Assembly (NCBI GenBank): GCA_023129485.1
Contig: JAGMBY010000006.1
Coordinates: 1 to 37,326 of the forward strand
DNA from: Actinomycetes bacterium
GTDB taxonomy: Bacteria; Actinomycetota; Humimicrobiia; JAHJRV01
Length of the DNA: 37,326 bases
Direction of reading: 5' to 3'
Of the stretch, positions 15,297 through 24,010 are shown piece by piece. The translations under genes and the position numbers were made by a program. The notes beneath the pieces are model-generated. The model had not been told where the DNA came from, made no database searches, and saw only the letters and a list, made by a program, of their open reading frames with translations. Positions within the stretch are counted from its first letter, which is position 1; every line of letters starts with the position of its first letter.

Positions 15297-16331
15297 ATGA
15301 TTAATTTATTTGCTGACTTATTTGGATGGGATTTAGGAATAGATTTAGGTACTGTAAATTCAAAGGTTTATGTTAAAGGAAAAGGAATTGTTGTGAGAGA
15401 ACCATCTGTTGTAGCAATAAATAAGCAAAATAATGAAATATTAGCAGTGGGAAAGGATGCTAAAAGGATGGTCGGGAGAACCCCTAGCTCTATTGTTGCA
15501 GTAAAACCAATGAGAGATGGTGTGATATCAGATTTTGATATTACACAGAAACTTTTACGTTATTTTATTAAAAAAGTTCATAAATTTAGTTTATTTGCAC
15601 GACCAAGAGTAATAATCTGCGTTCCATCAGGTATTACTGGTGTAGAAAGAAGGGCAGTTATCGAGGCTGCTGAACAATCGGGAGTTAGAGCAGCATATAT
15701 TTTAGAAGAAGCAATGGCAGCTGCTATAGGAGTAGGTTTGCCAGTTAGTGAACCTATTGGAAATATGATAATAGATATAGGTGGTGGTACAACAGAAATA
15801 GCAGTTATATCCTTAGGTGGAATAGTTGTTTCCAAATCAATAAGAATAGGTGGAAATGAAATGGATGAAGCAATAATAAATATGGTTAAAAGGGATCACA
15901 ACATGCTAATAGGTGAAACTACTGCTGAAGCCATAAAAATAGAGATAGGATCAGCTTTTGTTCAGGAAGAGGAAGAGGTAGCAGAAGTTAGGGGAAGGGA
16001 TTTAGTAGGTGGATTACCAAAGAGTATAATGCTTTCAAGTAAAAATATTAGAGAAGCATTAGATGAAACCATATCAAAAATTACTAATGCTGTGAATGAA
16101 ACATTGGATATGACTCCACCTGAACTAATTGCGGATATTTATAATTATGGAATAACTCTTGTTGGAGGTGGCTCCCTTATTAAAGGGATGGCAGGTAGAT
16201 TAAGAGCTCTTACGAATTGTGAAGTTCATACAATTGATAATCCAATGGAAGCTGTTGCGTTAGGAGCAGGAAAATGCATAGAAAACTTTAATATTTTTAA
16301 AAATCTTATTACACAAGAAAGGGAAACTTAA
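15297..16331 (+). CDS. mreB: Rod-shape determining protein MreB
   Basis: MreB is a bacterial actin that polymerises under the membrane and positions the elongation machinery. The 344-aa protein shows the ATPase blocks DLGTVNSKVYVKG (phosphate 1), NMIIDIGGGTTEIAVI (phosphate 2) and YGITLVGGGSLIKGM (adenosine). A strong AAAGGAG precedes the ATG. It heads the mreB-mreC-mreD-mrdA-rodA gene string, the elongasome set of a rod-shaped cell. Confidence 0.97.
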   Translation: MINLFADLFGWDLGIDLGTVNSKVYVKGKGIVVREPSVVAINKQNNEILAVGKDAKRMVGRTPSSIVAVKPMRDGVISDFDITQKLLRYFIKKVHKFSLFARPRVIICVPSGITGVERRAVIEAAEQSGVRAAYILEEAMAAAIGVGLPVSEPIGNMIIDIGGGTTEIAVISLGGIVVSKSIRIGGNEMDEAIINMVKRDHNMLIGETTAEAIKIEIGSAFVQEEEEVAEVRGRDLVGGLPKSIMLSSKNIREALDETISKITNAVNETLDMTPPELIADIYNYGITLVGGGSLIKGMAGRLRALTNCEVHTIDNPMEAVALGAGKCIENFNIFKNLITQERET

Positions 16332-16411
16332 ATTTTAAATCTTTATATATAATAGTAAATTATACCTTTTTAAAAATCTTATATTTTATGAAATAAGAAC
16401 TTAGATAAATT

Positions 16412-17242
16412 ATGTCTCTCTTTTTATCAGGAAGAAAAAATAGAATAATTTTTATTATCTTAACCATTTTATGCATTATTTTAATTACTTTAAATTTGAG
16501 ATATGAGAAGATATTGCCTTTTGGAAAGTCAGTAGTCATAGAAATAATCTCACCTATTCAAAAAGTTACAACTATTATAATTAATCCTTTTGTTAGATTT
16601 ATAAAAACCATAAATAAATTATCCGATATTCTTGAAGAAAACAAATTACTTAAAGAAAAAATTAATCTATTTCTAAAAGAAAATATAAGTTTAAAAGAAT
16701 TAGAGAGAGAAAATAGGGAACTTAGAGAACTTTTAGGTAGTTCTTATTATGAACAGTTTGAATTAAAACTGGCATCAGTAATTGGAAGAACAAAAACTGA
16801 TTGGAAGAACACAATTTTTATTGATAAAGGTAAAAATCATAATATAAAAATAGACATGCCTGTTATTAGTCAGTCTGGTTTAATAGGAAAGGTCATAGCA
16901 ACATCTAAGAATTTTTCAGAGGTAAGACTTATAAATGACCCAAACAGCTCAGTTGCTTCTATGGTTCAAAAAACAAGAAAAACAGGTGTTATTCAGGGAA
17001 TAGGTGATACAATTTTAAATATGGATTTAATTCCAAAGGAAGCAGAGATAGAAATTGGTGACATTATTGTAACCTCAGGATTAGGTGGTGTTTTTCCTAA
17101 AGGTATTCTGATTGGTAGAGTTTATGATATTAAAAATTTAGATTACGAATTATATAAATCTATTGAAGTTTTACCATCAAGTAATTTTAAAGATTTAGAA
17201 GAAGTTCTCATTATTACAAATTTTGCTCCATTAACAAAATAA
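16412..17242 (+). CDS. mreC: Rod-shape determining protein MreC
   Basis: This bitopic membrane scaffold links MreB to PBP2 and MreD. The 276-aa protein has one transmembrane span near residues 12-30, a predicted coiled coil at about 60-105 (LEENKLLKEKINLFLKEN) and the beta-rich MreC domain with VIGRTKTDWKNTIFIDKG and VISQSGLIGKV. No good SD precedes the ATG, which is typical of several genes in this string. It lies between mreB and mreD. Confidence 0.95.
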   Translation: MSLFLSGRKNRIIFIILTILCIILITLNLRYEKILPFGKSVVIEIISPIQKVTTIIINPFVRFIKTINKLSDILEENKLLKEKINLFLKENISLKELERENRELRELLGSSYYEQFELKLASVIGRTKTDWKNTIFIDKGKNHNIKIDMPVISQSGLIGKVIATSKNFSEVRLINDPNSSVASMVQKTRKTGVIQGIGDTILNMDLIPKEAEIEIGDIIVTSGLGGVFPKGILIGRVYDIKNLDYELYKSIEVLPSSNFKDLEEVLIITNFAPLTK

Positions 17243-17263
17243 CAGTATTACTATTATGCACAA

Positions 17264-17749
17264 ATGAAAAAATTCTTATTTTCACTTTTTTTACTACTTA
17301 TAACTTTAGCGATACAAAGTACATTAGCAAATTATGTAATGTTTAAAGATGTTCAATTAAATTTAATTTTATTGGTTGTTATATCTATTTCTTTAATATT
17401 TGGTGAATTTTCAGGTATCATTTTTGGTTTTTTTGCTGGAATTTTTAGTGATTTTCTATTCGGGCATATTTTAGGATTGTTTGCATTTGTCAATATGAGT
17501 TGTGGTTTTATAAGTTTAAAGGTTAGAAGATTATTTCCATCAAGCCATTATATTATTCCATCTTTTATAACAATAATAATTACTGAAATATGGATATTTC
17601 TAACATATTTAATATCCTACTTTCTAGGAAAACAGTCTATATCAGGAAATTTAATTAGCAATATGATTTATCAACCTTTAATTAATGGTCTTATAATATT
17701 AATTATTCATCCTGTAATTAAAAAAACCTCATCATTATTAAAATTATAG
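17264..17749 (+). CDS. mreD: Rod-shape determining protein MreD
   Basis: MreD is an integral membrane partner of MreC. At 161 aa it has about five hydrophobic segments across the whole length, including LNLILLVVISISLIFGEFSG and GFFAGIFSDFLFGHILGLFA, the latter resembling the family's FxGLLxD motif. There is no SD upstream. It begins 21 bp after mreC and is assigned by both its profile and its position. Confidence 0.9.
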   Translation: MKKFLFSLFLLLITLAIQSTLANYVMFKDVQLNLILLVVISISLIFGEFSGIIFGFFAGIFSDFLFGHILGLFAFVNMSCGFISLKVRRLFPSSHYIIPSFITIIITEIWIFLTYLISYFLGKQSISGNLISNMIYQPLINGLIILIIHPVIKKTSSLLKL

Positions 17750-17806
17750 AAACATTTATAAAAACATTAATTTAAAAAATGAAAAATCTTTAAGGTCATA
17801 GGAGCA

Positions 17807-19699
17807 TTGAATCATTTGGAGAGGGAAACATCAATATTTTATAGATTAAGATTTTTCTATGTTATAGTTTTCATTATTTCTCTCATTTTACTTTTTCGTC
17901 TCTGGTATGTTCAGGTGATAATGGGCGAAACATATGCTCAAGAAGCAAAGGAGATTAGAACTAAAACAATAAGAGAGGTAGCCCCACGAGGTTTAATTTT
18001 TGATAGAAATGGAATTTTACTGGCATCTAATCGTCCCGGTTTAGTAGTCAGTGTTGATCCAGATATAGTTGATAAAAACCCCGAAATCTTGAGGGAATTG
18101 TCACTTGTTTTAGAAAAAAATTACTACAATTTGAAACAAAAAATATCCCATGAAAAAGGTTATATAAAGGGTCATGTGGATATAGCTATTGATATAGACA
18201 AAGAACTGGCAATATATATAATGGAACATTCTGATGAATTCCCCGGTGTTTTGGTAAAAGTAGTTCCATTTAGATATTATCCAAATAAAGATATTGCTTC
18301 TCATATATTGGGATATATTGGACAAATAACATTAGATGAGTTAGAACAGGAGAAATTTAAATATGGATATCATCCCGGTGATTTAGTGGGAAAATCGGGG
18401 GTTGAGTTATATTATGAAAATTTTATTTCGGGACAGAATGGGAGTAAAACAGTAGAAATTGATCCAACTGGGAAAATAGTCAGGGAACTTGGTAATATAA
18501 AACCGATTCCAGGAAACAACATATATTTAACGATAGATATAAATTTGCAGAGAAAAGCTGAAGAAGTCCTGAAGAAACAGATTGAGAAAGTCAGAAAAAT
18601 GCAGGATGAAGATACTGGGGAATATTATAAAGCTCCAGGTGGTGCAATAGTTATATTAGATGCGAAAACAAATCAGATTCTTGCGATGGCATCACACCCA
18701 AGTTATGATCTAAACATTTTTGTTGGTCGAATATCTGAAGAGGATTGGAAAGAGTTAAATGATCCAAAAAACAATTTTCCATTAAACAATAGGGCTTTAA
18801 TGAGTTATCCTCCAGGGTCAATATATAAAATTGTAACTGCAGTTGCTGGTTTAGGTGAGAATTTAGTTGAACCATATGGTAAGAATTATAAATGTCTTGG
18901 CGTTTGGAAAGAATTTGGAGATAAGTATGAAAAATACTGCTGGAAAAAATGGGGTCATGGTGACATTAATTTTATAGAGGGTATTCAGGAATCATGTAAT
19001 GTTGTTTTTTTTGAAATTGGTTTAGCACTACATGATAATAGTAAATATTCTGGGGATGCTTTTTATCATTATTCAAAGATATTAGGGTTAGATGAACCTG
19101 CTGGGGTTGATCTACCATTTGAATCTAAAGGTATAATCCCAAATAAAAAGTGGAAAACTGAATATTTTAAAGATATTCCAGTTCTTGCAAAATGGTATCC
19201 TGGAGATACAGTAAATATGGCTATCGGTCAAGGAGATATTTTACTTTCACCAATTCAAATAGCTCAACTTTATTCAGTTGCAGCTAATAAAGGAGAATTA
19301 ATGACTCCTTATATTAGTTTGAAAATAGTTTCGCCACAAAAAGAGTTGGTAGAAAATACAGTTAGAGTAGTAAACAATAGAAAAACAGTAGATAAGGAAA
19401 TCTTTGAAACAATAGAAGAAGGATTTATTTTGGTTACAAAGAAAGGCACTGCAAAAACAGCTTTTCAGGATTTTCCTTTGGATAAGATCCCCGTTGCTGG
19501 AAAAACTGGGACAGCTGAGGTTAGAGGAAAACAGGGCTACTCCTGGTTTGCATGTTATGCCCCTGTTGATGATCCTGAATATATTATTGTATCGATGATT
19601 GAGGAAGCTGGTTCAGGTGGAAAATCTGCAGCTCCTATTGCAAGAGAATTACTTGAATTTATTTATGAGGTCGAGAGCGGTCACGAGAGTGAAGAATAA
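17807..19699 (+). CDS. mrdA: Penicillin-binding protein 2 (elongation transpeptidase)
   Basis: This class B PBP crosslinks peptidoglycan during lateral wall growth together with RodA. The 630-aa protein has a short cytoplasmic tail, one transmembrane span (about 14-34), a pedestal domain (APRGLIFDRNG, GRxG-type) and the transpeptidase domain. Catalytic motifs are S338 in PPGSIYK (SxxK), S396-C-N398 (SxN) and K566-T-G568. The TTG start has AGGAG two bases upstream. The SxN middle residue is Cys, within family variation. Confidence 0.96.
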   Translation: MNHLERETSIFYRLRFFYVIVFIISLILLFRLWYVQVIMGETYAQEAKEIRTKTIREVAPRGLIFDRNGILLASNRPGLVVSVDPDIVDKNPEILRELSLVLEKNYYNLKQKISHEKGYIKGHVDIAIDIDKELAIYIMEHSDEFPGVLVKVVPFRYYPNKDIASHILGYIGQITLDELEQEKFKYGYHPGDLVGKSGVELYYENFISGQNGSKTVEIDPTGKIVRELGNIKPIPGNNIYLTIDINLQRKAEEVLKKQIEKVRKMQDEDTGEYYKAPGGAIVILDAKTNQILAMASHPSYDLNIFVGRISEEDWKELNDPKNNFPLNNRALMSYPPGSIYKIVTAVAGLGENLVEPYGKNYKCLGVWKEFGDKYEKYCWKKWGHGDINFIEGIQESCNVVFFEIGLALHDNSKYSGDAFYHYSKILGLDEPAGVDLPFESKGIIPNKKWKTEYFKDIPVLAKWYPGDTVNMAIGQGDILLSPIQIAQLYSVAANKGELMTPYISLKIVSPQKELVENTVRVVNNRKTVDKEIFETIEEGFILVTKKGTAKTAFQDFPLDKIPVAGKTGTAEVRGKQGYSWFACYAPVDDPEYIIVSMIEEAGSGGKSAAPIARELLEFIYEVESGHESEE

Positions 19700-19773
19700 A
19701 ATATAAAATAATAAGATGCTAAGTGTGCTAATGAAAATGATGGATAAAATATAAAAGAATAAAAATAATAAGA

Positions 19774-20946
19774 GTGACAATGAAAATGAGAAATAAGATA
19801 AAAACTTATTTAAAAAGAAATAAAATATTAACTAATATAAAGGATTTTATAAGAGGATTTGACTACATCTTATTTTTTTCTGCTATATTGCTTGTAATTT
19901 ATGGATTAATTTTAATAAACAGTGCTATTGGATTAAAGGAGTTTTCATTTAATTTTGATTTCTCATCATTTTTTTATAGACAGATATTATGGTCAATATT
20001 AGGATTGATAATCTTTTTCATACTTCTATTTTTTAATTATGCATGGTTAAAAAAATTCTGGTGGTTAGTATATATAATTAATTTAGTAGGACTTATTGCA
20101 GTTTTTATTATTGGTCATGTCTCTCATGGAGCAAGAAGCTGGATAGGATGGAGGATGTTGAAAATAGAACCATCAGAGTTTTTTAAAATTGGAATTATTA
20201 TAACTTTGGCTGGTTTTTTATCTAGAAAAAAAGAAGAGGATGTGAATTTCTTCCATCTTTTTATAACAATTTTTCTAGCAGGGTTACCAATTATACTAAT
20301 AATATTACAACCTGATATAGGTACAGCTGTTATATATATTGGAATTGTGATTGGAATTTTATATTTAGCTGGACTCAGGAAAATATATCTTTTTACTTTA
20401 TTCATTTTAGGCCTTTTAAGCATTTTAATAATTATAAAATTTGGATATGTAGAGCAATATGTATTAAATAGACTACTTGTATTTCTAAACCCAAATCTTG
20501 ACCCTTACGGAATTGGCTACACATTAAACCAATCAATAATTGCCATTGGCTCGGGTGGACTATTTGGAAAAGGCTTATTTAAAGGAATTCAAACTGCTCT
20601 TCGTTTTGTTCCCGAACCTCATACAGATTTTATTTTTTGCATACTTGGAGAGGAATTGGGATTTGTGGGCGCAGTAATTTTGATTTCCTTATATGCAATA
20701 ATCATTTTTAGGATAATAAGAGTTGGAATAACCTCTAAGGATAAATTTGGAGCCCTTATTTGTGGTGGAATTGCTACTTTCCTTTTACTACAATTTTTTA
20801 TAAATATTGGAGTGACTATAGGAATTATGCCTATTACTGGGCTTACCCTTCCTCTTATAAGTTATGGTGGAAGCTCTCTAATTACTACATTTTTTGGATT
20901 GGGGTTGGTGGAGAGTATTTATCTGAGAAGATTTTATACCCCATAA
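19774..20946 (+). CDS. rodA: Rod shape-determining glycosyltransferase RodA
   Basis: This SEDS-family peptidoglycan polymerase works with PBP2. The 390-aa protein has about ten transmembrane segments. The conserved SEDS stretches GARSWIGW, LQPDIGTAVIY (with the essential Asp), FVPEPHTDFIFCILGEELGF and ISYGGSSLI are all present. The track start is GTG 19774, and ATGs at 19780 and 19786 are equally possible since no SD is visible. A composite repeat begins within 3 bp of its stop codon. Confidence 0.97.
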   Translation: MTMKMRNKIKTYLKRNKILTNIKDFIRGFDYILFFSAILLVIYGLILINSAIGLKEFSFNFDFSSFFYRQILWSILGLIIFFILLFFNYAWLKKFWWLVYIINLVGLIAVFIIGHVSHGARSWIGWRMLKIEPSEFFKIGIIITLAGFLSRKKEEDVNFFHLFITIFLAGLPIILIILQPDIGTAVIYIGIVIGILYLAGLRKIYLFTLFILGLLSILIIIKFGYVEQYVLNRLLVFLNPNLDPYGIGYTLNQSIIAIGSGGLFGKGLFKGIQTALRFVPEPHTDFIFCILGEELGFVGAVILISLYAIIIFRIIRVGITSKDKFGALICGGIATFLLLQFFINIGVTIGIMPITGLTLPLISYGGSSLITTFFGLGLVESIYLRRFYTP

Positions 20947-20947
20947 T

Positions 20948-21141
20948 AGGGGTCAGGTTTTTACATGGGACATATCAACTTTGAGTATATTTTCTCTCCC
21001 CCCCCCCTTCTCCTTACCCTTCGTTACACTGGAGGGTCAAGGACAAGCTCTAAACCTGAGGTCAAGGATAGGCTTTACACTCAAGGGTCAAGAGTAGTCA
21101 ATATAGAGGTCAGGTCTTGATATAAGACATATTTATTTCAA
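20948..21141. repeat. Composite intergenic repeat with C10 tract
   Basis: It begins with the box GGGTCAGGTTTTTACATGGG (from 20949) and a degenerate left hairpin arm ACTTTGAGTATATTTTCTCT, cut off by ten consecutive C at 20998-21007. Then comes a segment related in reverse complement to bases 1-150, with internal echoes of GGGTCAAGGACAAGC. A second box copy GAGGTCAGGTCTTGATATAA starts at about 21110. The arrangement suggests one repeat inserted in, or recombined with, another. Confidence 0.65.
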
Positions 21142-21233
21142 AGATTTAATATCAGTTTCTTTTATAAAAATTTTAGGTATTATAATAAATTAAAAAAGTT
21201 AAAATATTTTTAAGAATTAGATTTGAAAAAATT

Positions 21234-23117
21234 ATGGTTATAAAAAATACTTTGAAAAATAAATCTAAAATGAATTTAAAACCCATAAATATATATCCAT
21301 TAATTAATAAGGTTAGAAAACCAGCTCAATATATCGGCGGAGAATTAAACTGTGTTCATAAGGATATTAAAAAATGCAAAGCATCAATGATCCTGGCTTT
21401 TCCAGACCTTTATGAGATAGGAATGTCAAGTATGGCTATTCACATTCTCTACAATATCATAAATAACCACCCAGGCTTTGTTGTAGAAAGAGTATTTTCT
21501 CCATGGCTGGATATGGAAGAGCAAATGAGGACATTAAATATTCCTCTCTTTTCTTTAGAAAGCAGGTTGCCTATTAAAGAATTTGATATATTAGGTTTTT
21601 CTATTCAACATGAGCTATGTTTTACAAATATACTAAATATGCTAAATCTTGCAAAAATACCTATAAATAGCAAAGATAGGGGTGAAGAATATCCAATTAT
21701 AATAGCTGGTGGACCAGGTGTTTTTAATCCGGAACCCATGTCTCCTTTTATTGACTTTTTTGTAATAGGAGATGGTGAAAAAGTTGTTATAGAAATTCTT
21801 AAAAAAGTAGCAAAATTAAAAAATAAAGGTTTTAAAAAAACTGAAATTATTAAGGAAATTGGTCAAATTGATGGAATTTATGTACCTGAATATTATGATT
21901 TCATTTATGAAACTGATGGAAGATTAAAGGAAATAAATGTGAAAAATTCATTTCCTAAAAAAGTTGTAAAAAATATCTATACAGATTTTGATAATTATAA
22001 TAAGTCAATGAAATTGATAGTTCCTAACACCAAAATTGTACATGATAGATTTGGGGTTGAGATAATGCGAGGATGTAGCAGGGGTTGCAGATTTTGTTTA
22101 GCAGGTTCAATTTATAAACCTGTCAGAGAGCAAAATACAAAATCAATTCTAAAATTAATTAAAGATGGATTAGCAAATACAGGTTATGGTGAAATCTCAC
22201 TATCCTCACTCTCTTCAACTGATTATTCTCAAATTGATTATTTGTTAAAAAATTTAAGGAGAAATTTAAGTGATAGTCATGTTGCCATATCATTACCATC
22301 TCTTAGATGTGATTCTTTTTCTGTTAAATTAGCTAATTTAATAGGGCAGGAAAGAAAAACAGGACTTACATTTGCTCCTGAAACCGGAACTCAGAGATTA
22401 AGAGATGTTATAAATAAAGATATTAAAGATGAAGATATTTTCGAATGTATTCGAGCGGTATTCTCAAGTGGTTGGGAGAAAATTAAACTTTATTTTATGA
22501 TAGGACTTCCCACTGAAAAAAAAGAAGATTTAGATGGGATAGTAAGTATAATAAATAGAGTATTAAAAATTGCTAAATACGAGGTTCCGAAAAATAAATG
22601 GCATAGAGTAAAAATAAATATAAATATTTCACCCTTTTGTCCAAAATCGCACACACCATTTCAATGGGTTGGTCAGGATTTACCTGAAAATTTAAATAGA
22701 AAGATAGATTATTTAAGAAGTAAACTTAAAAGCAAAAAAATATTTTTAAAAATTCACGATACAAAAATGAGTCAAGTAGAAGCTGTTCTTGCAAGAGGTG
22801 ATAGAAGAGTTTCAAAAGCAATAGAGATTGCCTGGGAATCGGGTTGTAAATTTGATAGTTGGACTGAAAAATTTTCTTATGATAGATGGACAACTGCTTT
22901 TAAAAAAGCCAATATCAATATTCAGTTTTATGCAAATAGACAAAGGGATGATGATGAAATATTTCCATGGGAAACAATTTCTACTGGTCAATATAGGAAG
23001 TTTCTATTTAATGAATATAAAAAAGCTCTAAAAGGAAAAACTACTCCCGATTGTAGGTTTGTAGGATGTATTAACTGTGGTTTACAAGAAATAATCAAGT
23101 GCAATATAAAAATTTGA
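21234..23117 (+). CDS. TIGR03960-type B12-binding-like radical SAM protein
   Basis: This 627-aa radical SAM enzyme carries the iron-sulfur motif C281-SRG-C285-RF-C288 in MRGCSRGCRFCLAG. The N-terminal third has a Rossmann-like region resembling cobalamin-binding modules (ASMILAFPDLYEIGMSS, IIIAGGPGVFNPEP). Later blocks include LTFAPETGTQRLRDVINK and FMIGLPTEKKEDLDG. Family members usually sit beside a DUF2344 partner and rng, exactly as here. The substrate is not established. The ATG has no clear SD, and a short AT-rich leader follows the composite repeat. Confidence 0.88.
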   Translation: MVIKNTLKNKSKMNLKPINIYPLINKVRKPAQYIGGELNCVHKDIKKCKASMILAFPDLYEIGMSSMAIHILYNIINNHPGFVVERVFSPWLDMEEQMRTLNIPLFSLESRLPIKEFDILGFSIQHELCFTNILNMLNLAKIPINSKDRGEEYPIIIAGGPGVFNPEPMSPFIDFFVIGDGEKVVIEILKKVAKLKNKGFKKTEIIKEIGQIDGIYVPEYYDFIYETDGRLKEINVKNSFPKKVVKNIYTDFDNYNKSMKLIVPNTKIVHDRFGVEIMRGCSRGCRFCLAGSIYKPVREQNTKSILKLIKDGLANTGYGEISLSSLSSTDYSQIDYLLKNLRRNLSDSHVAISLPSLRCDSFSVKLANLIGQERKTGLTFAPETGTQRLRDVINKDIKDEDIFECIRAVFSSGWEKIKLYFMIGLPTEKKEDLDGIVSIINRVLKIAKYEVPKNKWHRVKININISPFCPKSHTPFQWVGQDLPENLNRKIDYLRSKLKSKKIFLKIHDTKMSQVEAVLARGDRRVSKAIEIAWESGCKFDSWTEKFSYDRWTTAFKKANINIQFYANRQRDDDEIFPWETISTGQYRKFLFNEYKKALKGKTTPDCRFVGCINCGLQEIIKCNIKI

Positions 23118-23164
23118 ATTTACAAAAGGAGATTTAAAGGAAGGAGAAAACTGAGAAAATAAGT

Positions 23165-23818
23165 ATGGTTAGAAATATTAATAAAATTATTATGCGTTTT
23201 AGATTTTCGAAACAGAATGATATAAAATATATATCTCATTTAGATTTGATTACTCTATTAATAAGAGCATTAAGAAGGGCAAAAATACCAATTCATTATT
23301 CAAGGGGATATCATCCTAAACTAAAATTATCAACTGCATTTGCATTAAAAGTAGGATGGGAAAGTATAGGTGAGTACGCCGATATAGTTTTAAAAAAGAA
23401 GCTATTACCAGATCTTTTTAAAGAAAGATTGAATAATCAATTACCAGAGGGAGTAGAAATTTTAAAAGCAATATGTGGGAGTTCGTCTAAGTCACTTTCA
23501 AATCAAATAAATTGTGCAAAATATCAGATAACATTGTCTCATTACCATAAAAAGAAAGAATTGGAGAAAATTAAGAAGGTCCAATATTTTAGAGAGCGGT
23601 TATTTAACATTAAAATAAGAGAACTAAATAATAATATTTTAATATTAAATTTTTTAACACCTATTGGTAGTGGAAATGACTTAGATATCAATGATTTTAT
23701 TAAATTTTTAAACTCCATAAAAAATGAGTTAAGATTTATTTTAAAGAGAGTTTTAAGAGTAAATATGTATAGAAAGGAGGGGGATTTTCTTTTAAGCCCC
23801 TTTTCATTATTGAAATAA
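23165..23818 (+). CDS. TIGR03936 / DUF2344 protein, partner of the radical SAM enzyme
   Basis: The 217-aa protein contains the family's MRFRFSKQNDIKYISHLDL block and GYHPKLKLSTAFALKVGWES. In many bacteria this module is fused to, or follows, the TIGR03960 radical SAM gene, so joint action on an unknown substrate is likely. AAGGAGA lies about 20 nt before ATG 23165; an internal ATG 23192 (MRFRFSK) would match the family's common start. It precedes rng by about 190 bp. Confidence 0.85.
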   Translation: MVRNINKIIMRFRFSKQNDIKYISHLDLITLLIRALRRAKIPIHYSRGYHPKLKLSTAFALKVGWESIGEYADIVLKKKLLPDLFKERLNNQLPEGVEILKAICGSSSKSLSNQINCAKYQITLSHYHKKKELEKIKKVQYFRERLFNIKIRELNNNILILNFLTPIGSGNDLDINDFIKFLNSIKNELRFILKRVLRVNMYRKEGDFLLSPFSLLK

Positions 23819-23872
23819 TCGTATTGATCTTTAAGATAAATAAGGGGATTTTTTATGTACATTTTTTAAACA

Positions 23873-23911
23873 CTTTTGAAAAATTCAACTTGTAATTTCA
23901 ATTTTCAAAAG
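23873..23911. repeat. Imperfect inverted repeat upstream of rng
   Basis: CTTTTGAAAAATT and AATTTTCAAAAG form a 12-bp stem with one bulged A around a loop of about 14 nt. No T-run follows on the + strand. A TATAAT (23941-23946) lies downstream, so the hairpin may or may not be in the rng transcript. Confidence 0.4.
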
Positions 23912-24010
23912 AAGAAACACAATTTTTAATTATTATTTATTATAATACTTAAATGAAACTCAAATAATTATTTAATTTTTTTAAACAAGGGATATATAAA
24001 AGAGATTTTT

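Noticed and set aside
15578-15835. Minus-strand 85-aa ORF in mreB
   Set aside because: Antisense shadow; the mreB frame is intact and conserved.
20760-20984. Plus-strand 74-aa ORF overlapping the rodA end
   Set aside because: Out-of-frame shadow of RodA running into the repeat; Trp/Tyr-rich translation typical of a wrong frame.
22828-23031. Plus-strand 67-aa ORF in the radical SAM gene
   Set aside because: Out-of-frame shadow without its own SD or family.
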